From the NCBI GenBank assembly GCA_004335835.1, contig RWJK01001851.1:40080-67425 (forward strand): a DNA stretch of 27,346 nucleotides, written 5' to 3'. The notes beneath the pieces are model-generated. The model was not told the origin of the DNA, did not search any database, and was given only the letters and a program-made list of their open reading frames with translations. The stretch's first letter is position 1. Every line of letters starts with the position of its first letter. The position numbers were made by a program, and so were the translations under genes. Below are positions 1 through 8,995 of the stretch, piece by piece. The DNA comes from Scenedesmus sp. ARA3 (lineage: Eukaryota > Chlorophyta > Chlorophyceae > Sphaeropleales > Scenedesmaceae).

Positions 1-76
1 ATTGCGTCAAGGATGAAAACTATGTGGTGAGTCATTGTATTGCGTCAAGGATGAAAACTATGTGGTGAGTCATTGT
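1..76. repeat. 38-bp perfect tandem direct repeat (2 copies)
   Basis: Positions 1-38 and 39-76 are identical, beginning ATTGCGTCAAGG and ending GAGTCATTGT. The repeat starts exactly at the window edge, so further copies may lie to the left. No coding role is visible. Confidence 0.95.
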
Positions 77-303
77 AAGACTCTTATACAAAGCAGCATG
101 GCCCTGCATGCAATGTGCTGTCTTCATGTTGTGGCACCGGTCTGCGCGGCTGCTGCGTGGCGAGATTGCATCGTTACAGCCAGTGTTGTGTGAAGCCCTA
201 TGACGACTACACTCACCCTCTGCATGCTCCTCCACTCTTCACAGCGGTCACCGGGCTGACCACCAACCTGCTTGCTGTGTTGTGTTGTGCATCACGCCTG
301 CAG

Positions 304-357
304 CCGCCGCAGTCAGACCCGGCGCTCCCGCCTGACTCCTACAACTTCGCAGACTAA
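304..357 (+). pseudogene. Decayed upstream copy of the first Cys-rich exon
   Basis: After an acceptor-like CGCCTGCAG at 295-303 the sequence reads PPQSDPALPPDSYNFAD and then a TAA stop. It aligns with the start of the real exon at 409, which reads PPPPPPTLCADSYSYATL after TGCCTGCAG. The copy lacks the exon's first Cys and is closed by the stop. An even weaker echo (DDYTHPLHA) is at about 203-229. I read these as partial tandem duplicates of the exon's 5' end. Confidence 0.6.
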
Positions 358-408
358 CTCGCAACCCTGATCGCTGCTTTTAATTTCATTTTTTACAAAT
401 GCCTGCAG

Positions 409-1160
409 CCGCCGCCACCGCCCCCGACCCTCTGTGCCGACTCCTACAGCTACGCCACCCTCTGCAAAGCAGCCATCAACGATGAAACATGCAAGTCCCT
501 GCAATGCGCCGAAAAGGGCTTTAGTTGCGCAGCAGCAGACTGCGGCGACGGCAGCGGCTGCACCACCAAATGCGTCACGCAGGCTTACTTCTTCCCTGGG
601 GCTCCCACTACACCTCTGGTGTATTCCTGTGATGATGGAAGTGTGGCTAAGCCCTGCAGCTTTGAACCTTTACCTGGCCAAGCCACGTGTGCTGACACAA
701 CGTGTCCAGCTGGCATGATGTGCGGGGACTATGAGTGCGGTGGTGTGTGCGGTCCCTTGTGTGTGCCGCTGCCACCGCCATCGATGTATCCCTGGTATGA
801 CAGTACAACTGGTGGAGGAGGTTCTGGAGGTGGGGGTGGAAATGGAAATAGCATCTGCCCAAAAGGAGCGCCTGTGGTACAGTGCAAGACGAACCCCTGT
901 GACGTCACAACATGTGCAGATACAGAAGCCTGCTACCAGAGTCCCTGCAATTGCAGTGCAGTGTGCGTGACGACCAAGAAATACAAGGGGCCGGTGAACC
1001 TGGGGACAGTCAAGCACGGCAGGACAAAAGGGAGTGCGGCCCTGAAGGGAGAAAGAGTGAGGAAGTGTGTCAAGGGGGCAGCGGTGCCGCCCAGGAGCTG
1101 CAAGGAGGATCCATGCAACACCAAGAAGTGTGACCTGACCACACAGAAATGTGTGAGAGA
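409..1160 (+). CDS. Gene 1, first exon visible in the window
   Basis: The acceptor is TGCCTGCAG ending at 408 and the donor is GTGAGT at 1161. The open frame encodes about 250 residues. It begins with a Pro-rich stretch, then Cys-rich motifs (CKSLQCAEKGFSC, CGDGSGCTTKC, CPAGMMCGDYECGGVCG), a Gly/Ser/Asn linker, a second Cys cluster (CKTNPCDVTTCAD) and a Lys/Arg-rich stretch ending CNTKKCDLTTQKCVR. The exon ends in phase 2. If the donor were not used, a TGA would follow at once (1162-1164), so this could also be a short terminal exon. Confidence 0.65.
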
Positions 1161-1716
1161 GTGAGTGACTGAGCTGACCTGGCATGTAGACATCAGCACT
1201 ATGAATATTTTTTGCAGTGAGTGTGTGTGCAGGGAGGTGCGTTTGTTGCCAAAAAAAATTCACCTTGTGACAAAGGATTGTGTGAGAGATTGAGGGGCTT
1301 AGCGTGGAGAGGGGATCGTGGCGCCCAGGAGCTGAAAGGAGGACCCGTAGAATGCCAAGAAGTGTGACCCGGCAAAAAAAATGTGCGAGAGAGTGAGTGA
1401 CTGAGCTGACCTGGGATGTAGACATCAGCGCTACTCATGCTATGTGCAGTGAGTGTGTGTGCAAGGTCATCCGTGGGATGCAAAATACATGTGACCTCGC
1501 GACACAGAGATGTGCGCAAGAGTGAGTGGCGCAGCGCTAGGGGTTGTTTACTGTGTGATTGTGTGTGCAATGAAGAGTTGTGTGATGCCAAGAAATGTGA
1601 TCTAGCAACACAAAGTTGTGTGACAGAGTGAATAGCAGCGCTGGCATGTGGAGCTCAGCGCTGCGAAATGCGGCAGGTGGCATCTCAGGCATAGCAAAAC
1701 CAGTGTGCTGCTGCTG

Positions 1717-1768
<52 letters not shown>

Positions 1769-1777
1769 ACTGCTGGA

Positions 1778-1810
<33 letters not shown>

Positions 1811-2062
1811 ACAACAACCTTAGACTCACTTGAAGTTGTTTACATGCCAGGTTGTTCACATGCCAACACAGCTGCATGAGCATTGGTGCCTCCTTGCATT
1901 CTTCACCTTCGACAACTCATAGCTGTTGTTGTTGCTGGTGCTGTTGCTGCTGCTGCTGCTGGCTGCTGCTGCTGCTGCTGTTCAGGTTTTGTGGTGGCTG
2001 CCTTGCTGCCTACGTGCCACATGCCGCCTACCAGAACAATGCCACCTTCACCTCTGACAGCA

Positions 2063-2108
<46 letters not shown>

Positions 2109-2626
2109 CTGCTGCTGCTGCTGCTGGCTGCTGCTGCTGCTGCTGCTGCTGCCGCTCCTGTTCAGGTTCTGTGGCGGCTGCCTTGCTGCCTGCGTGCCAA
2201 AAGACACCTGCCGGAACAACATCACGCGGCGGGGCTGCATTGCTACCGCCAACTTCTGCATGACTGTCAAATGTGGCTACAACCAGACCTGCCTGCCCAA
2301 CCAGTGAGTGCAGCTAAAATATAGTTGCTGTTGTTCTATATATTGTTTGACCTACACGTACATCTGTGCCACAGTGGTCAGCTGCATCGCGGCCACCATC
2401 GTCTGCGTGACGGTGATGTGCGGCTACAGCCAGACTTGCTCAACCAAGTGGGCTTAGGCAGCCTGCCCAACCTGTGAGTGAAAGTATTTCTCCGTGCTGC
2501 ACCCAATTCAGGTGCAAAAAACGACAAGGCTCGCTGCTTCAGCCCCGCTGACCCCAGCTGCTGTAGTGTCTGAAAAGGTAGTTCAACATGCTGGCCTTTT
2601 GATGCCGTGTTGAAGCTGACTGCTGC

Positions 2627-2659
<33 letters not shown>

Positions 2660-2944
2660 CACCATGTGGTCCATATTTGTGCCCAATTCAGGTGCAATGA
2701 CTGTGGGGCTCGCTGCTTCGGCCCCTGCCGCGCCGGCCGCTACGCCAGCCGCACAACCGCGCAGTGCGAGAAGTGCCCCCAGGGTTTTGCGTGCTCAGGG
2801 TTTAACAGTCCCAACCCCGACCCGGTGCCATGCAACAACGGGTTTTACGCGCCGGGTTTAGGCAACAGGAGGTGCCGGCGATGCCCCAGGGGGCGGAGCA
2901 CGCCTGCGACACCTGCAACTAAGGGCCATACAGAGTGCAAATAG
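409..2944 (+). CDS. Gene 1: secreted-type Cys-rich protein with C-terminal GCC2/GCC3-like domain (3' part)
   Basis: Four exons join in one frame: 409-1160, 1450-1521, 2166-2303 and 2692-2944, 1215 nt including the TAG stop. All internal junctions are phase 2, so the small 1450-1521 exon can be skipped without breaking the frame. The product is very rich in Cys, with a Pro-rich start, a Gly-rich linker (GGGGSGGGGGNGNS) in the first exon, and a last exon with the C-x2-C, CP-G and CPRG spacing of GCC2/GCC3 (ephrin-receptor-like) modules. Such modules occur in extracellular or cell-surface proteins. The signal peptide and true start must lie in unseen 5' exons. The function is unknown. Many decayed copies of its own exons lie between the real ones. 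Confidence 0.6.
1218..1289 (+). pseudogene. Broken copy of the 72-bp Cys-rich exon
   Basis: An acceptor TTTTTTGCAG precedes 1218. The block is exactly 72 nt, like the exon at 1450-1521, and starts with the same DECVC. The donor is lost: GAGAGA is followed by TTGAGG instead of GTGAGT. An A-run (about 1252-1259) replaces the central CDLATQ part. Confidence 0.6.
1315..1475 (+). repeat. Diverged tandem duplicate of 1080-1240
   Basis: The segment beginning GCGCCCAGGAGCTGAAAGG repeats the end of the first exon (GCCCAGGAGCTGCAAGG near 1088), its donor GTGAGTGACTGAGCTGACCT, and the next acceptor with TGAGTGTGTGTGC. The copied coding part holds an in-frame stop (GACCCGTAG) and a new A-run. The duplication therefore copied an exon end, a whole intron and an exon start together. 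Confidence 0.8.
1450..1521 (+). CDS. Gene 1, 72-nt symmetric exon
   Basis: The acceptor is TATGTGCAG ending at 1449 and the donor is GTGAGT at 1522. The exon is 72 nt, phase 2 at both ends, and encodes DECVCKVIRGMQNTCDLATQ followed by RCAQ. It is the only one of the tandem copies here that keeps both splice sites. The CDLATQxC motif repeats the end of the preceding exon (CDLTTQKC). Inclusion or skipping leaves the frame intact. Confidence 0.5.
1559..1627 (+). pseudogene. Further copy of the 72-bp exon lacking an acceptor
   Basis: This block encodes CVCNEELCDAKKCDLATQSC and ends GACAGA followed by GTGAAT. It is the best preserved at protein level of the CDLATQ copies, but no AG acceptor stands in front of it and the donor is weak. 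It is one codon shorter than the 72-nt exons. Confidence 0.5.
1708..1811 (+). repeat. CTG microsatellite in a gene 1 intron
   Basis: Two long (CTG)n runs are separated by CTGGAACTGCTGGAA. Poly-Cys, poly-Ala or poly-Leu frames here are products of the repeat, not genes. On the sense strand of gene 1 the tract is CTG, like the other intronic tracts. Confidence 0.9.
1986..2050 (+). pseudogene. Decayed copy of the exon at 2166
   Basis: After CTG repeats and TTCAG at 1981-1985, the sequence reads FCGGCLAAYVPHAAYQNNAT. The real exon reads FCGGCLAACVPKDTCRNN. Two Cys are lost, and the copy runs into a new CTG tract (from about 2063) with no donor. The CTG tract and the exon start were duplicated as one unit of about 180 bp. 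Confidence 0.7.
2063..2158 (+). repeat. CTG microsatellite abutting a 3' splice site
   Basis: About 90 bp of CTG with rare GGC interruptions leads straight into the acceptor CTCCTGTTCAG of the exon at 2166. The same arrangement precedes the decayed copy at 1986. Confidence 0.9.
2166..2303 (+). CDS. Gene 1, Cys-rich exon FCGGCLAAC
   Basis: The acceptor is CCTGTTCAG ending at 2165 and the donor is GTGAGT at 2304. The exon is 138 nt and phase 2 at both ends, so it is symmetric. It encodes FCGGCLAACVPKDTCRNN and, further on, FCMTVKCGYNQTCLPN, with eight Cys in about 45 residues. It matches no family I can name with confidence. It is flanked on each side by a degraded copy of itself. Confidence 0.6.
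2375..2473 (+). pseudogene. Decayed copy of the 3' half of the 2166 exon
   Basis: After GTGCCACAG the sequence reads SCIAATIVCVTVMCGYSQTC, matching GCIATANFCMTVKCGYNQTC of the real exon. An in-frame TAG follows at 2455-2457. The copy still ends in GCCTGCCCAACCT plus a GTGAGTG donor, so its 3' end was copied with the splice site. Confidence 0.75.
2512..2560 (+). pseudogene. Decayed copy of the start of the last gene 1 exon
   Basis: ACCCAATTCAG followed by GTGCAA and GGCTCGCTGCTTCAGCCCC repeats the acceptor and opening of the real last exon (GCCCAATTCAG, GTGCAA, GGCTCGCTGCTTCGGCCCC). An insertion of A residues disrupts the frame. Confidence 0.7.
2616..2660 (+). repeat. CTG microsatellite in the last gene 1 intron
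   Basis: A CTG tract with one GTC interruption lies 30 bp upstream of the acceptor of the last exon and reads CTG on the sense strand. Confidence 0.85.
2692..2944 (+). CDS. Gene 1, last exon: GCC2/GCC3-like Cys-rich domain
   Basis: The acceptor is GCCCAATTCAG ending at 2691 and the stop TAG is at 2942-2944. The exon enters in phase 2 and encodes about 84 residues with CNDCGARCFGPCRAGRYASR, CEKCPQGFACSG, PCNNGFYAPG, CRRCPRGRSTPA and GHTECK. The ordered C-x2-CP-G, PC-x-x-GFY and C-x2-CP-G pattern is typical of GCC2/GCC3 (ephrin-receptor-like) repeats in extracellular proteins. The C-terminal part recurs as two downstream copies. Confidence 0.75.
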
Positions 2945-3023
2945 TTGTGTGTGACCGTGTACGATCCATTGTGTTGAATGTGGCGACGACACAATGGTGC
3001 TGAGCACAGTTGGATTGCTGGGG

Positions 3024-3123
3024 CTGCCTTTGTATGTGCTTAGTCTTGCTGCCATGGCACTGCCCCAAGGGGCGAAGCACGCCCGCCACACCTGCGACAA
3101 AAGGGCATGTAGAGTGCAAGTAG
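3024..3123 (+). pseudogene. Second copy of the last-exon tail
   Basis: CPKGRSTPATPATKGHVECK is followed by TAG at 3121-3123, matching CPRGRSTPATPATKGHTECK of the real exon. The frame is intact and only conservative changes are seen. No clear AG acceptor stands directly before it. A chlorophyte-type TGTAA polyadenylation signal follows at 3124-3128. It could be an unused duplicate or part of the 3' UTR. Confidence 0.65.
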
Positions 3124-3201
3124 TGTAAAGTGCGTATATGCTTGGTGGCGTGTTGAATGTGGCGGGGATACACTAGCGCTGAGCACAGTTTGGTTGCTGG
3201 G

Positions 3202-3308
3202 GCTGCCTTTGTATGTGATTGATCTTGCAGCAGCTGCAGTGCCTCAGCCCCAAGGGGCGCAGTACGCCCACCACTCCTTCGACTGAGGGGCATACAGAGT
3301 GCAAGTAG
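3202..3308 (+). pseudogene. Third copy of the last-exon tail, possible alternative last exon
   Basis: After a good acceptor (GATCTTGCAG, about 3220-3229) the sequence reads QLQCLSPKGRST and ends EGHTECK plus TAG at 3306-3308. The spacer in front (TGTTGAATGTGGCG to GGGGCTGCCTTTGTATGTG) is also shared with the previous copy. The acceptor implies phase 0, whereas the upstream donors leave phase 2, so use as an alternative last exon would need a different donor. Confidence 0.55.
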
Positions 3309-4551
3309 CGTATGGCAACCCATGGTTTTGGGCGTTGATGAGTATGTGTCATGCCGTAATGTGCGTGCGGCACAGTACCGCGCGCAACAGTAATTTACAC
3401 GGGTCACACCTGTATGCATGCTGGCTGGTATGTGAACAGCATGCACATATGACAAGCATGACTTGTGTGCATTTGTCACAATAGGAGTGAACGCGGCATG
3501 GTGCCGCCCGCGGCATTACGGCACAACATACATGCCTTCACGCTTGGAGACACGGTGCAGCGCAGCGTTTGTGGACAAGCAGGACTTGCAGTCGAAGATC
3601 ATTGCTGAATTTTTCGGCATAGGTATACTGCTAGTATTGGAAAGGTTGTTAAGGTCGCGGGTGTCAGGGCATTTCAAAGTGTGCAAAAAACAAGCACTGC
3701 AGGTGTACATCCACGTGCAACTGTATATGCACACACATATATACATATATTTACGTCACCTGCGTCATACAAAGTTCTTGAGCACCCTTGCAATTGATGC
3801 CCCTCATCACTAGGCTGCACGTATGTTTGTGGATGAACGCACTTGATGAACGTATAGATTTTATGAAAGGGTTGTTATGCACACATTTGTTTGTAAGCGA
3901 GCAGACCACCACGTGGTGGGCCATAACATTACGTTACATTACAAAAAAAAATACCCACCTACATGACATTGCGCAATGTATGGCGCTGCTGCTGCGCCTG
4001 TGGAGCCGGTGACAGTCTGTGACTGAGTTGGAATGCCCGCGGGACTGTGCCAGTCTGAGCCCAAGTCATCACCATCTTTCTACCCATCAAGTCATAGCTT
4101 ACTTGACATGGGAGGGTGTGCCTGGTGTAACGTTATGCGGTATAATTTGTATGTTACGCCATCGGCTCCATGCCACATTGCGGCAACAAGAGCGGCAGCA
4201 GGAGGGAGCACTACTCCAAGGTGTTTGCTAGTATTAAGCACGCCCCAAGCCTTTTTAAGGAAAGCAGCAATGATCCTAGACACCGACAACCTATCAAAAC
4301 CCCAAGCAGCATCCGACACAAACCGCTAAGCCTGATCAAGCTGTTCCGGTGCACGCGCCTTCAAGGATACATTGCTCCGCCTGAAGAAGAGTGACTGACG
4401 TTATCAGCGTCTCTGTGAGATGGGTCCCCGTTGGTAACCACAAAAAAAACTAGCGTTTCTGATGCTTACATGCAGATGTAACCCATCTATCTGCCTATCT
4501 GCTTACAGGCAGCTGCCCCGCAAACATGCATAACACTAAGGAGAATATCCA
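3309..4551. other. Region without a recognised gene
   Basis: Short open frames exist on both strands, none with a domain I recognise. A coding-like stretch at about 3540-3630 (SAAFVDKQDLQSKIIAEFFG, then GTATAC) could be an isolated exon, and 4170-4394 holds an unrecognised 74-residue frame rich in Lys, Ser and Pro. AT-rich patches include an A-run at 3943 and TATATACATATA near 3738. I see no repeats shared with the flanking arrays. Confidence 0.4.
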
Positions 4552-4639
4552 GTGCAATCAAACCCCCCTATCGTCTGTGGAGAGCGCTTCGTAACTCTTG
4601 TAGACGGTGACATCAGCAACCAGCTACGTGTATACAGTT

Positions 4640-5000
4640 GTCCTAGCAAGGACCAGCCCTGTCACGTGTCTTCTGCATCACCAGCTGCGGTTGAAAATTA
4701 CAGATGTCCTGGACATTTTACCATGATACACGGCTCAATAGCAGCTGTCCCATCATCATCAACAGCACGTTCTGTGCAAGGGGCTATTGAGCTGCTGTGA
4801 CGCCGCGTCAGGCTGTCTCCAACAACCATCTAGGACCAGCTGGTGCCAGCACCCTTGTCTTCTGCAGCACCAGCCATTACTGCACATACAATATGCCTAG
4901 TTACATCAGTAGCATCTATCATTAGCCGTCTTGTGAAGGAACAGCAGCCGTGCGGCCGAGCTCAGCAGCACATTCTGTGTCGGCAGCAATTGCCTCTTCC
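4640..5000 (+). repeat. Two diverged members of the ~185-bp repeat family
   Basis: Two segments (about 4640-4800 and 4830-5000) share the family landmarks GTCTTCTGCA(G/T)CACCAGC and, roughly 110 bp later, CAGCACGTTCTGTG or CAGCACATTCTGTG. These are the same blocks as in the array at 5868-6790. Divergence is high and no frame runs through both. Confidence 0.55.
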
Positions 5001-5121
5001 TGCAGGAGGCAGCTGCTTCAGAAACTGCAATCATCACCTGACTTTACACCCGTTCCAGCACTCGGACAGGTAAAGTACGGAGGTTTAAAACTAAAACCAG
5101 TTATTAATGAACACTGTACGA

Positions 5122-5505
5122 TGCTGTGACGCCGCTGCTCCCTCGGCTGGAAGTTGCACCGCTTTTCGTCACGATTGGCATGCCGCAGTCAGAGCCAAAA
5201 ATGACCTCCTTTAGGCCCTCCGATAATATATATAATGCTGTTGCTACCATTTGACCTGTATTCAAGAGCAAGGTATGACGCTGCGACGCTGCTGCACCTT
5301 TGGCGCCGGAAGCTGCACGGATGCTCGTGACGATTGGCATGCCGCATTGTCAGCCTGGAAGAGAGCATTTGAGCTTAACAACGCTGCAATGTGGTTTTGC
5401 GGCCACCTTTACGTTGTTTTTACGAGCTTTGGCGGCGCTGTGACGCTGCTTCACCCATTGCGCTGGAAGTTGCACGGAATTTCGTGACGCTTGGCATGCC
5501 GCAGC
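5122..5505 (+). repeat. ~157-bp tandem repeat family, three copies
   Basis: Each unit carries GACGC(T/C)GCTGC, CTGGAAGTTGCAC or CCGGAAGCTGCAC, and a conserved end CGTGACGATTGGCATGCCGC with small changes. The ends fall near 5185, 5345 and 5502, giving spacings of about 160 and 157 bp. Further members are at about 6878-7125 and 9465-9700. No consistent frame is kept. Confidence 0.8.
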
Positions 5506-5867
5506 CGGGGCCTCTTTGACCCAATCTCAGCTGTACGGCGATTCATAATGTATTTTTACCATTGTAGGTAGTTTTTTTACCGAGCTGTGCACGTCGGTTC
5601 GCCGCCTCTGCACATGGTGATTAACACCGGTTTGCACCGGTGCTGACCATGGCTGCAGGCAGAGCCTGAGTGAGCTGCTCTCGGGCACTTGCACCTTTCC
5701 TGAGAACTACACGAACTTACTATGTCATTCAGAGTTCGAAAATAACATGGAAAGCTTGCATGCAGACGCCTCACTAACAACAGCGGCATAGTCAGCGCAA
5801 GGAGCAGTGGCTGTGCCACAACGGCTTGCGGTGATGTCACTTGCACATAGCCAAGATGTGACCTGGC

Positions 5868-6790
5868 AACATCAGTGTCCTCCACAGCACATGCAGCCTG
5901 CTGCTCTTACGAAAACCTTTGATGTATCGATACCAGTCTACCTGGCTCAACCGCGGCTGTCCCGCCAGCGTCAGCGGCGCGTTCTGTACATGGTGCTTCT
6001 GCCGCTGCTTTAGACGACGTCATGCGCGCCTTGCTACAAGAAGCCATTGTCAGCAACAGCACCTGCTGCAGCAGAGGATGCCTTGTGCTCTTACAAATGC
6101 CTCACCCATATCAGTTACCAACCTCTGGGGCTCAAGTCCAGCCTGGTGGCCAACACCAGCAGCACGTTCTGTGCATGGCGCAGTTGGCGCCGCTTTGAGC
6201 GCTGTCATGCGTTCCTTGCTTCAAGCAGCCCCGTCAACATCAGTGCCTTCTGCAGCACAGGTTTTAATGTTGTCTTACAAATGCCCGACCCATGTTCGAA
6301 CAGGACTCTGGGGCTCGGAACAGCCTCGCCGCAAGCGCCAGCAGCACGTTCTGTGCATGGCACAGCTGGTGCTGCTTTGAGCGTTGTCGCCCGCACCTAG
6401 CCAGGGCCAGACCTGCCAACGTGCATGTCTTCCACAGCACACGCTGCCTGCTGCTCTTTCAAATGCCTGTGACATATCAATATCAGTCCACCCGGTTCAA
6501 CCGCAGCTGCCGCCAGCGTCAGCAGCATGTTCTGTGCATGGAGCACTTCGCTCTGCTTTGCATGACGTCATGCGCGCCTTCAAAGCGCAAGCAAGGCTTG
6601 CTACAAGCAACCCTGGCAAAATCAGTGTCTTCTGCAACACAGGCTGCCTGCTGCTCTTACAAATGCTCCACCCACATCATTTCAGCCTCTGGGTCTCGAA
6701 ACTAGCATGTTGGCCAACACCAGCAGCACGTTCTGTGCATGGCACAGTTGGCGCTGCTTTGAGCGCTGTCATGCGCGCCTTAGCTGCGTT
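5868..6790 (+). repeat. ~185-bp tandem repeat array, five copies
   Basis: The units start near 5868, 6052, 6237, 6418 and 6619 and share, in order, AACATCAGTG, CTTCTGCAGCACA, GCTGCCTGCTGCTCTTACAA, GCCTCTGGGGCTC, CAGCAGCACGTTCTGTGCAT and GGCGCTGCTTTGAGCG. One plus frame gives SSTFCAWRSWRRFERC in several copies, which suggests a decayed Cys/Trp-containing module. Stops and frame changes between copies argue against a functional gene now. Confidence 0.85.
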
Positions 6791-6877
6791 TGACGAAGTT
6801 GCACCCACATTCCTCAGACCGTTGACGACATTCAAGCAAAAGACTTTGTTTCGATACCATCATGTTGAGTCTGTAAA

Positions 6878-7125
6878 CGAGCAAGGTCCCGTGCTGTGGC
6901 GCTGCTGCACCCGTTGCGCGGGAACTTGCGCCCTTTTTCAATTGGACTGCGGTCTGAGCCGGGTGGTGCGGGTAGTAATATTCTAAATTTCAGCCTAACT
7001 TTAATTTTTTTCTTTAATTTTTTTCATGCAATTTTGCGACAGGTGGTCACGGTTCGACGATTCTTTGACCATTGCGCGGAAGCTGCACAGATTTCCGTGA
7101 CGCTTGGCATGCCGCAACCGGAGGA
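6878..7125 (+). repeat. Two further members of the ~157-bp family
   Basis: The first has GAGCAAGG, GCGCTGCTGCACCCGTTGCG and GGAACTTG. The second has CGCGGAAGCTGCACAGATTT and TGACGCTTGGCATGCCGCA. A T-rich stretch (about 7000-7025) separates them. Confidence 0.7.
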
Positions 7126-8318
7126 GTGGTTAAACACACCCGGCTGTGAGGTATGTTTCCATCTACATTTTTGAATGTGTGTTGCACAATAAGTTGGCGT
7201 TACTGCACAAGTCCGTCCGTTTCCAGTGGCTTTTTGTGCTCACCAGGCTGTTGGTCTAGGATTCGAACCTGGGTCTGAAAACCAAAACATTTGCCACATC
7301 AGGAGGACGCTGCTCAGGCCAGCCTGGTCCTGCCAGTGACAGGGTGGGGACCACGAGGAGCGCCAGTCACAGACGTGGCATGCTACACATGCTGCACATA
7401 CGGGGTGTGGACCTATGTATAGGATTTTCACAATACGTGAACTGAAAGAGGGGCAAACACTAATTAACCAAGCAAGTGGAGGATCTGCTCCAGGACCAGC
7501 AGTCGCAGTGTGATGAAGCAGCAGCAGGAAGCTGGAAGTGCAGCCAGTTAGTCAGCTGTGCGTGGAGAAGTGATGAGTGCAGCAGTCTGGCGCTGTCTTT
7601 GCAGTGTTGTGTTAGCTACCGACTGGCAGATGCTGATTCTGAACTACCTTCAGAAATTCCTGGGTGCCTGCTTGCTGTCAGTGCTGGAGGTTGCGCTGAT
7701 GCAACAGTTGGTGCTTTGAGGCCCACAGTCTACGTGCCAGCACCAGTAGAAAGCGGTGGGCATGCCTGCGCAGGTGGCATTGTGGAGTTGACTTTCGTCA
7801 GCTTTGATTGCAGGCGTATCCGGCCAACTCATGTGGGCACCATATGTTGATAGCCGTGGACGTGGGACATTGAGCTCAAAGTGGCCGGTGTCGTTGTCTG
7901 CTAGGGGGCGGTGAAGTTGTAGTGTCAAGGGAACCTTGACACTGCACTGCTGTGATGGGACTGGGGTTCTGTGTGCGGGTTGACGCAGTCCAGGCCTTTT
8001 GGTCACAATTGTCACTGGTGTTTGTCCAGTCTGTTGAGTTAGGCCTGGCCGACCTTCGTGTTGCATGTGCGTTGTGTTGCCAGATGCTTCTGCAGGTGAG
8101 TGATGCAGGGGCTTCTGCGAGCCTGTTGACCAGCAGCAAACTGTGGGTTGACACAGGAGGATCACCCTGATTTTGTATCAGGCGGCATAAGCACACCTGT
8201 AATTATGTTTAGTTTGTGTATGCTGGTGATGTAGTTTGCACGCCTGAACCACCCAGCCGTGTGCAATCCTGGCTGTCATTTCGTCTTACAAAAAAACATC
8301 ATGCTGATAGAAAAAAGA
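7126..8318. other. Region without a recognised gene
   Basis: Overlapping open frames on both strands (about 7476-7850 plus, 8165-7650 minus, up to 171 residues) have no recognisable domain and unremarkable composition. A tRNA/Pol III B-box-like sequence lies at 7257-7272 on the minus strand. No clear exon-intron pattern is seen. Confidence 0.4.
7257..7272 (-). other. Pol III B-box / tRNA T-arm-like sequence
   Basis: On the minus strand the sequence is CCAGGTTCGAATCCTAG, a near-perfect T-arm and a good match to the B-box GGTTCGAATCC. No full cloverleaf can be drawn around it: the anticodon arm and acceptor stem are missing. It may be a tRNA relic or part of a tRNA-derived SINE. A weaker one, GGTTCGAGTCC, is at about 9998-10008 on the same strand. 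Confidence 0.4.
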
Positions 8319-8985
8319 TCCATAGCTGGTTGCAGCAAATGTACGGGAAGCACGGCATCGTTCTGCATGGGTGCGGGGCTGCTGCTTGACACGCATGTTG
8401 AGCCGGCGTGTGATTAGTGCACGCATGAAACACCCAACTGTGTGCAATCCTGGCTGCCATTACGTCCTACAGAACACATCATGCAAATAAACAAAACATC
8501 CAAAGCTGTTTGCAGCAAATGTACGTGACGCACGGCAACGTTCTGCATGCATGCCGGGCTGCTGCTTGACACGCATGTTAAGCAGGCGTGTGATGAGTGC
8601 ACGCCTGAAACACCCAGCTGCGAGCAATCCTGGCTGTCATTCCGTCTTACAAAACACATCATGCCAGTAGAAAAAAGATCCATGGCTGTTTGCAGCAAAT
8701 GTACGGGAAGCATGGCAACGTTCTGCATGCGTGCTTGGCTGCTGCTTGACATGCATGTTGAGCCGGCGTGTGATGAGTGCACGCCTCTCACACCCGGCTG
8801 TGTGCAATCCTGGCTGTCATCCGTATTACAAAACGCATTATGCCAGTGGAAAAAGGAACCATAGCTGCTTGCAGCAAATGTACGGGAAGCACGGCAACGT
8901 TCTGCATGCGTGCCGGGTTGCTGCTCGAACCATAGCCTGGTTGCAGCGAACATACCGGAAGCACGGCAACGTTAACCGGAACGTT
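8319..8985 (+). repeat. 180-bp tandem repeat array (three full copies plus two partial)
   Basis: Units begin at 8319, 8499, 8679 and 8858 with (G)ATCCATAGCTG and the block GCAGCAAATGTACGGGAAGC, and share TGCTTGACACGCATGTTGAG and GTGCAATCCTGGCTGTCAT. A short partial unit follows at 8928-8985. The period is 180, 180 and 179 bp. Sixty codons fit the period, so frames stay in register. One plus frame repeats CSKCTGSxATFCM and PACDECTP and is broken by stops in the first two copies. A minus frame stays open over 8953-8414. Confidence 0.9.
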
Positions 8986-8995
8986 CCTTGCTACA

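Noticed and set aside
670..1425. 251-residue open frame on the minus strand
   Set aside because: It lies antisense to the Cys-rich exon and its duplicate and shows no domain. The duplication keeps it open by chance. The plus strand has splice sites and Cys patterning.
1616..2307. Long poly-Cys, poly-Ala and poly-Leu frames
   Set aside because: They are the three readings of a CTG microsatellite in an intron. Only the parts after the TTCAG acceptors are exon-like.
7476..8165. Overlapping open frames of 124 (plus) and 171 (minus) residues
   Set aside because: No recognisable domain, no splice pattern, no repeats of known exons. Open frames of this length occur by chance in this composition.
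8414..8953. 179-residue minus-strand gene
   Set aside because: The 180-bp period keeps any stop-free frame open across all copies. No domain, splice site or start context supports it.
8319..8985. CRISPR-like array
   Set aside because: The repeats are contiguous 180-bp units without spacers, in a eukaryotic context.
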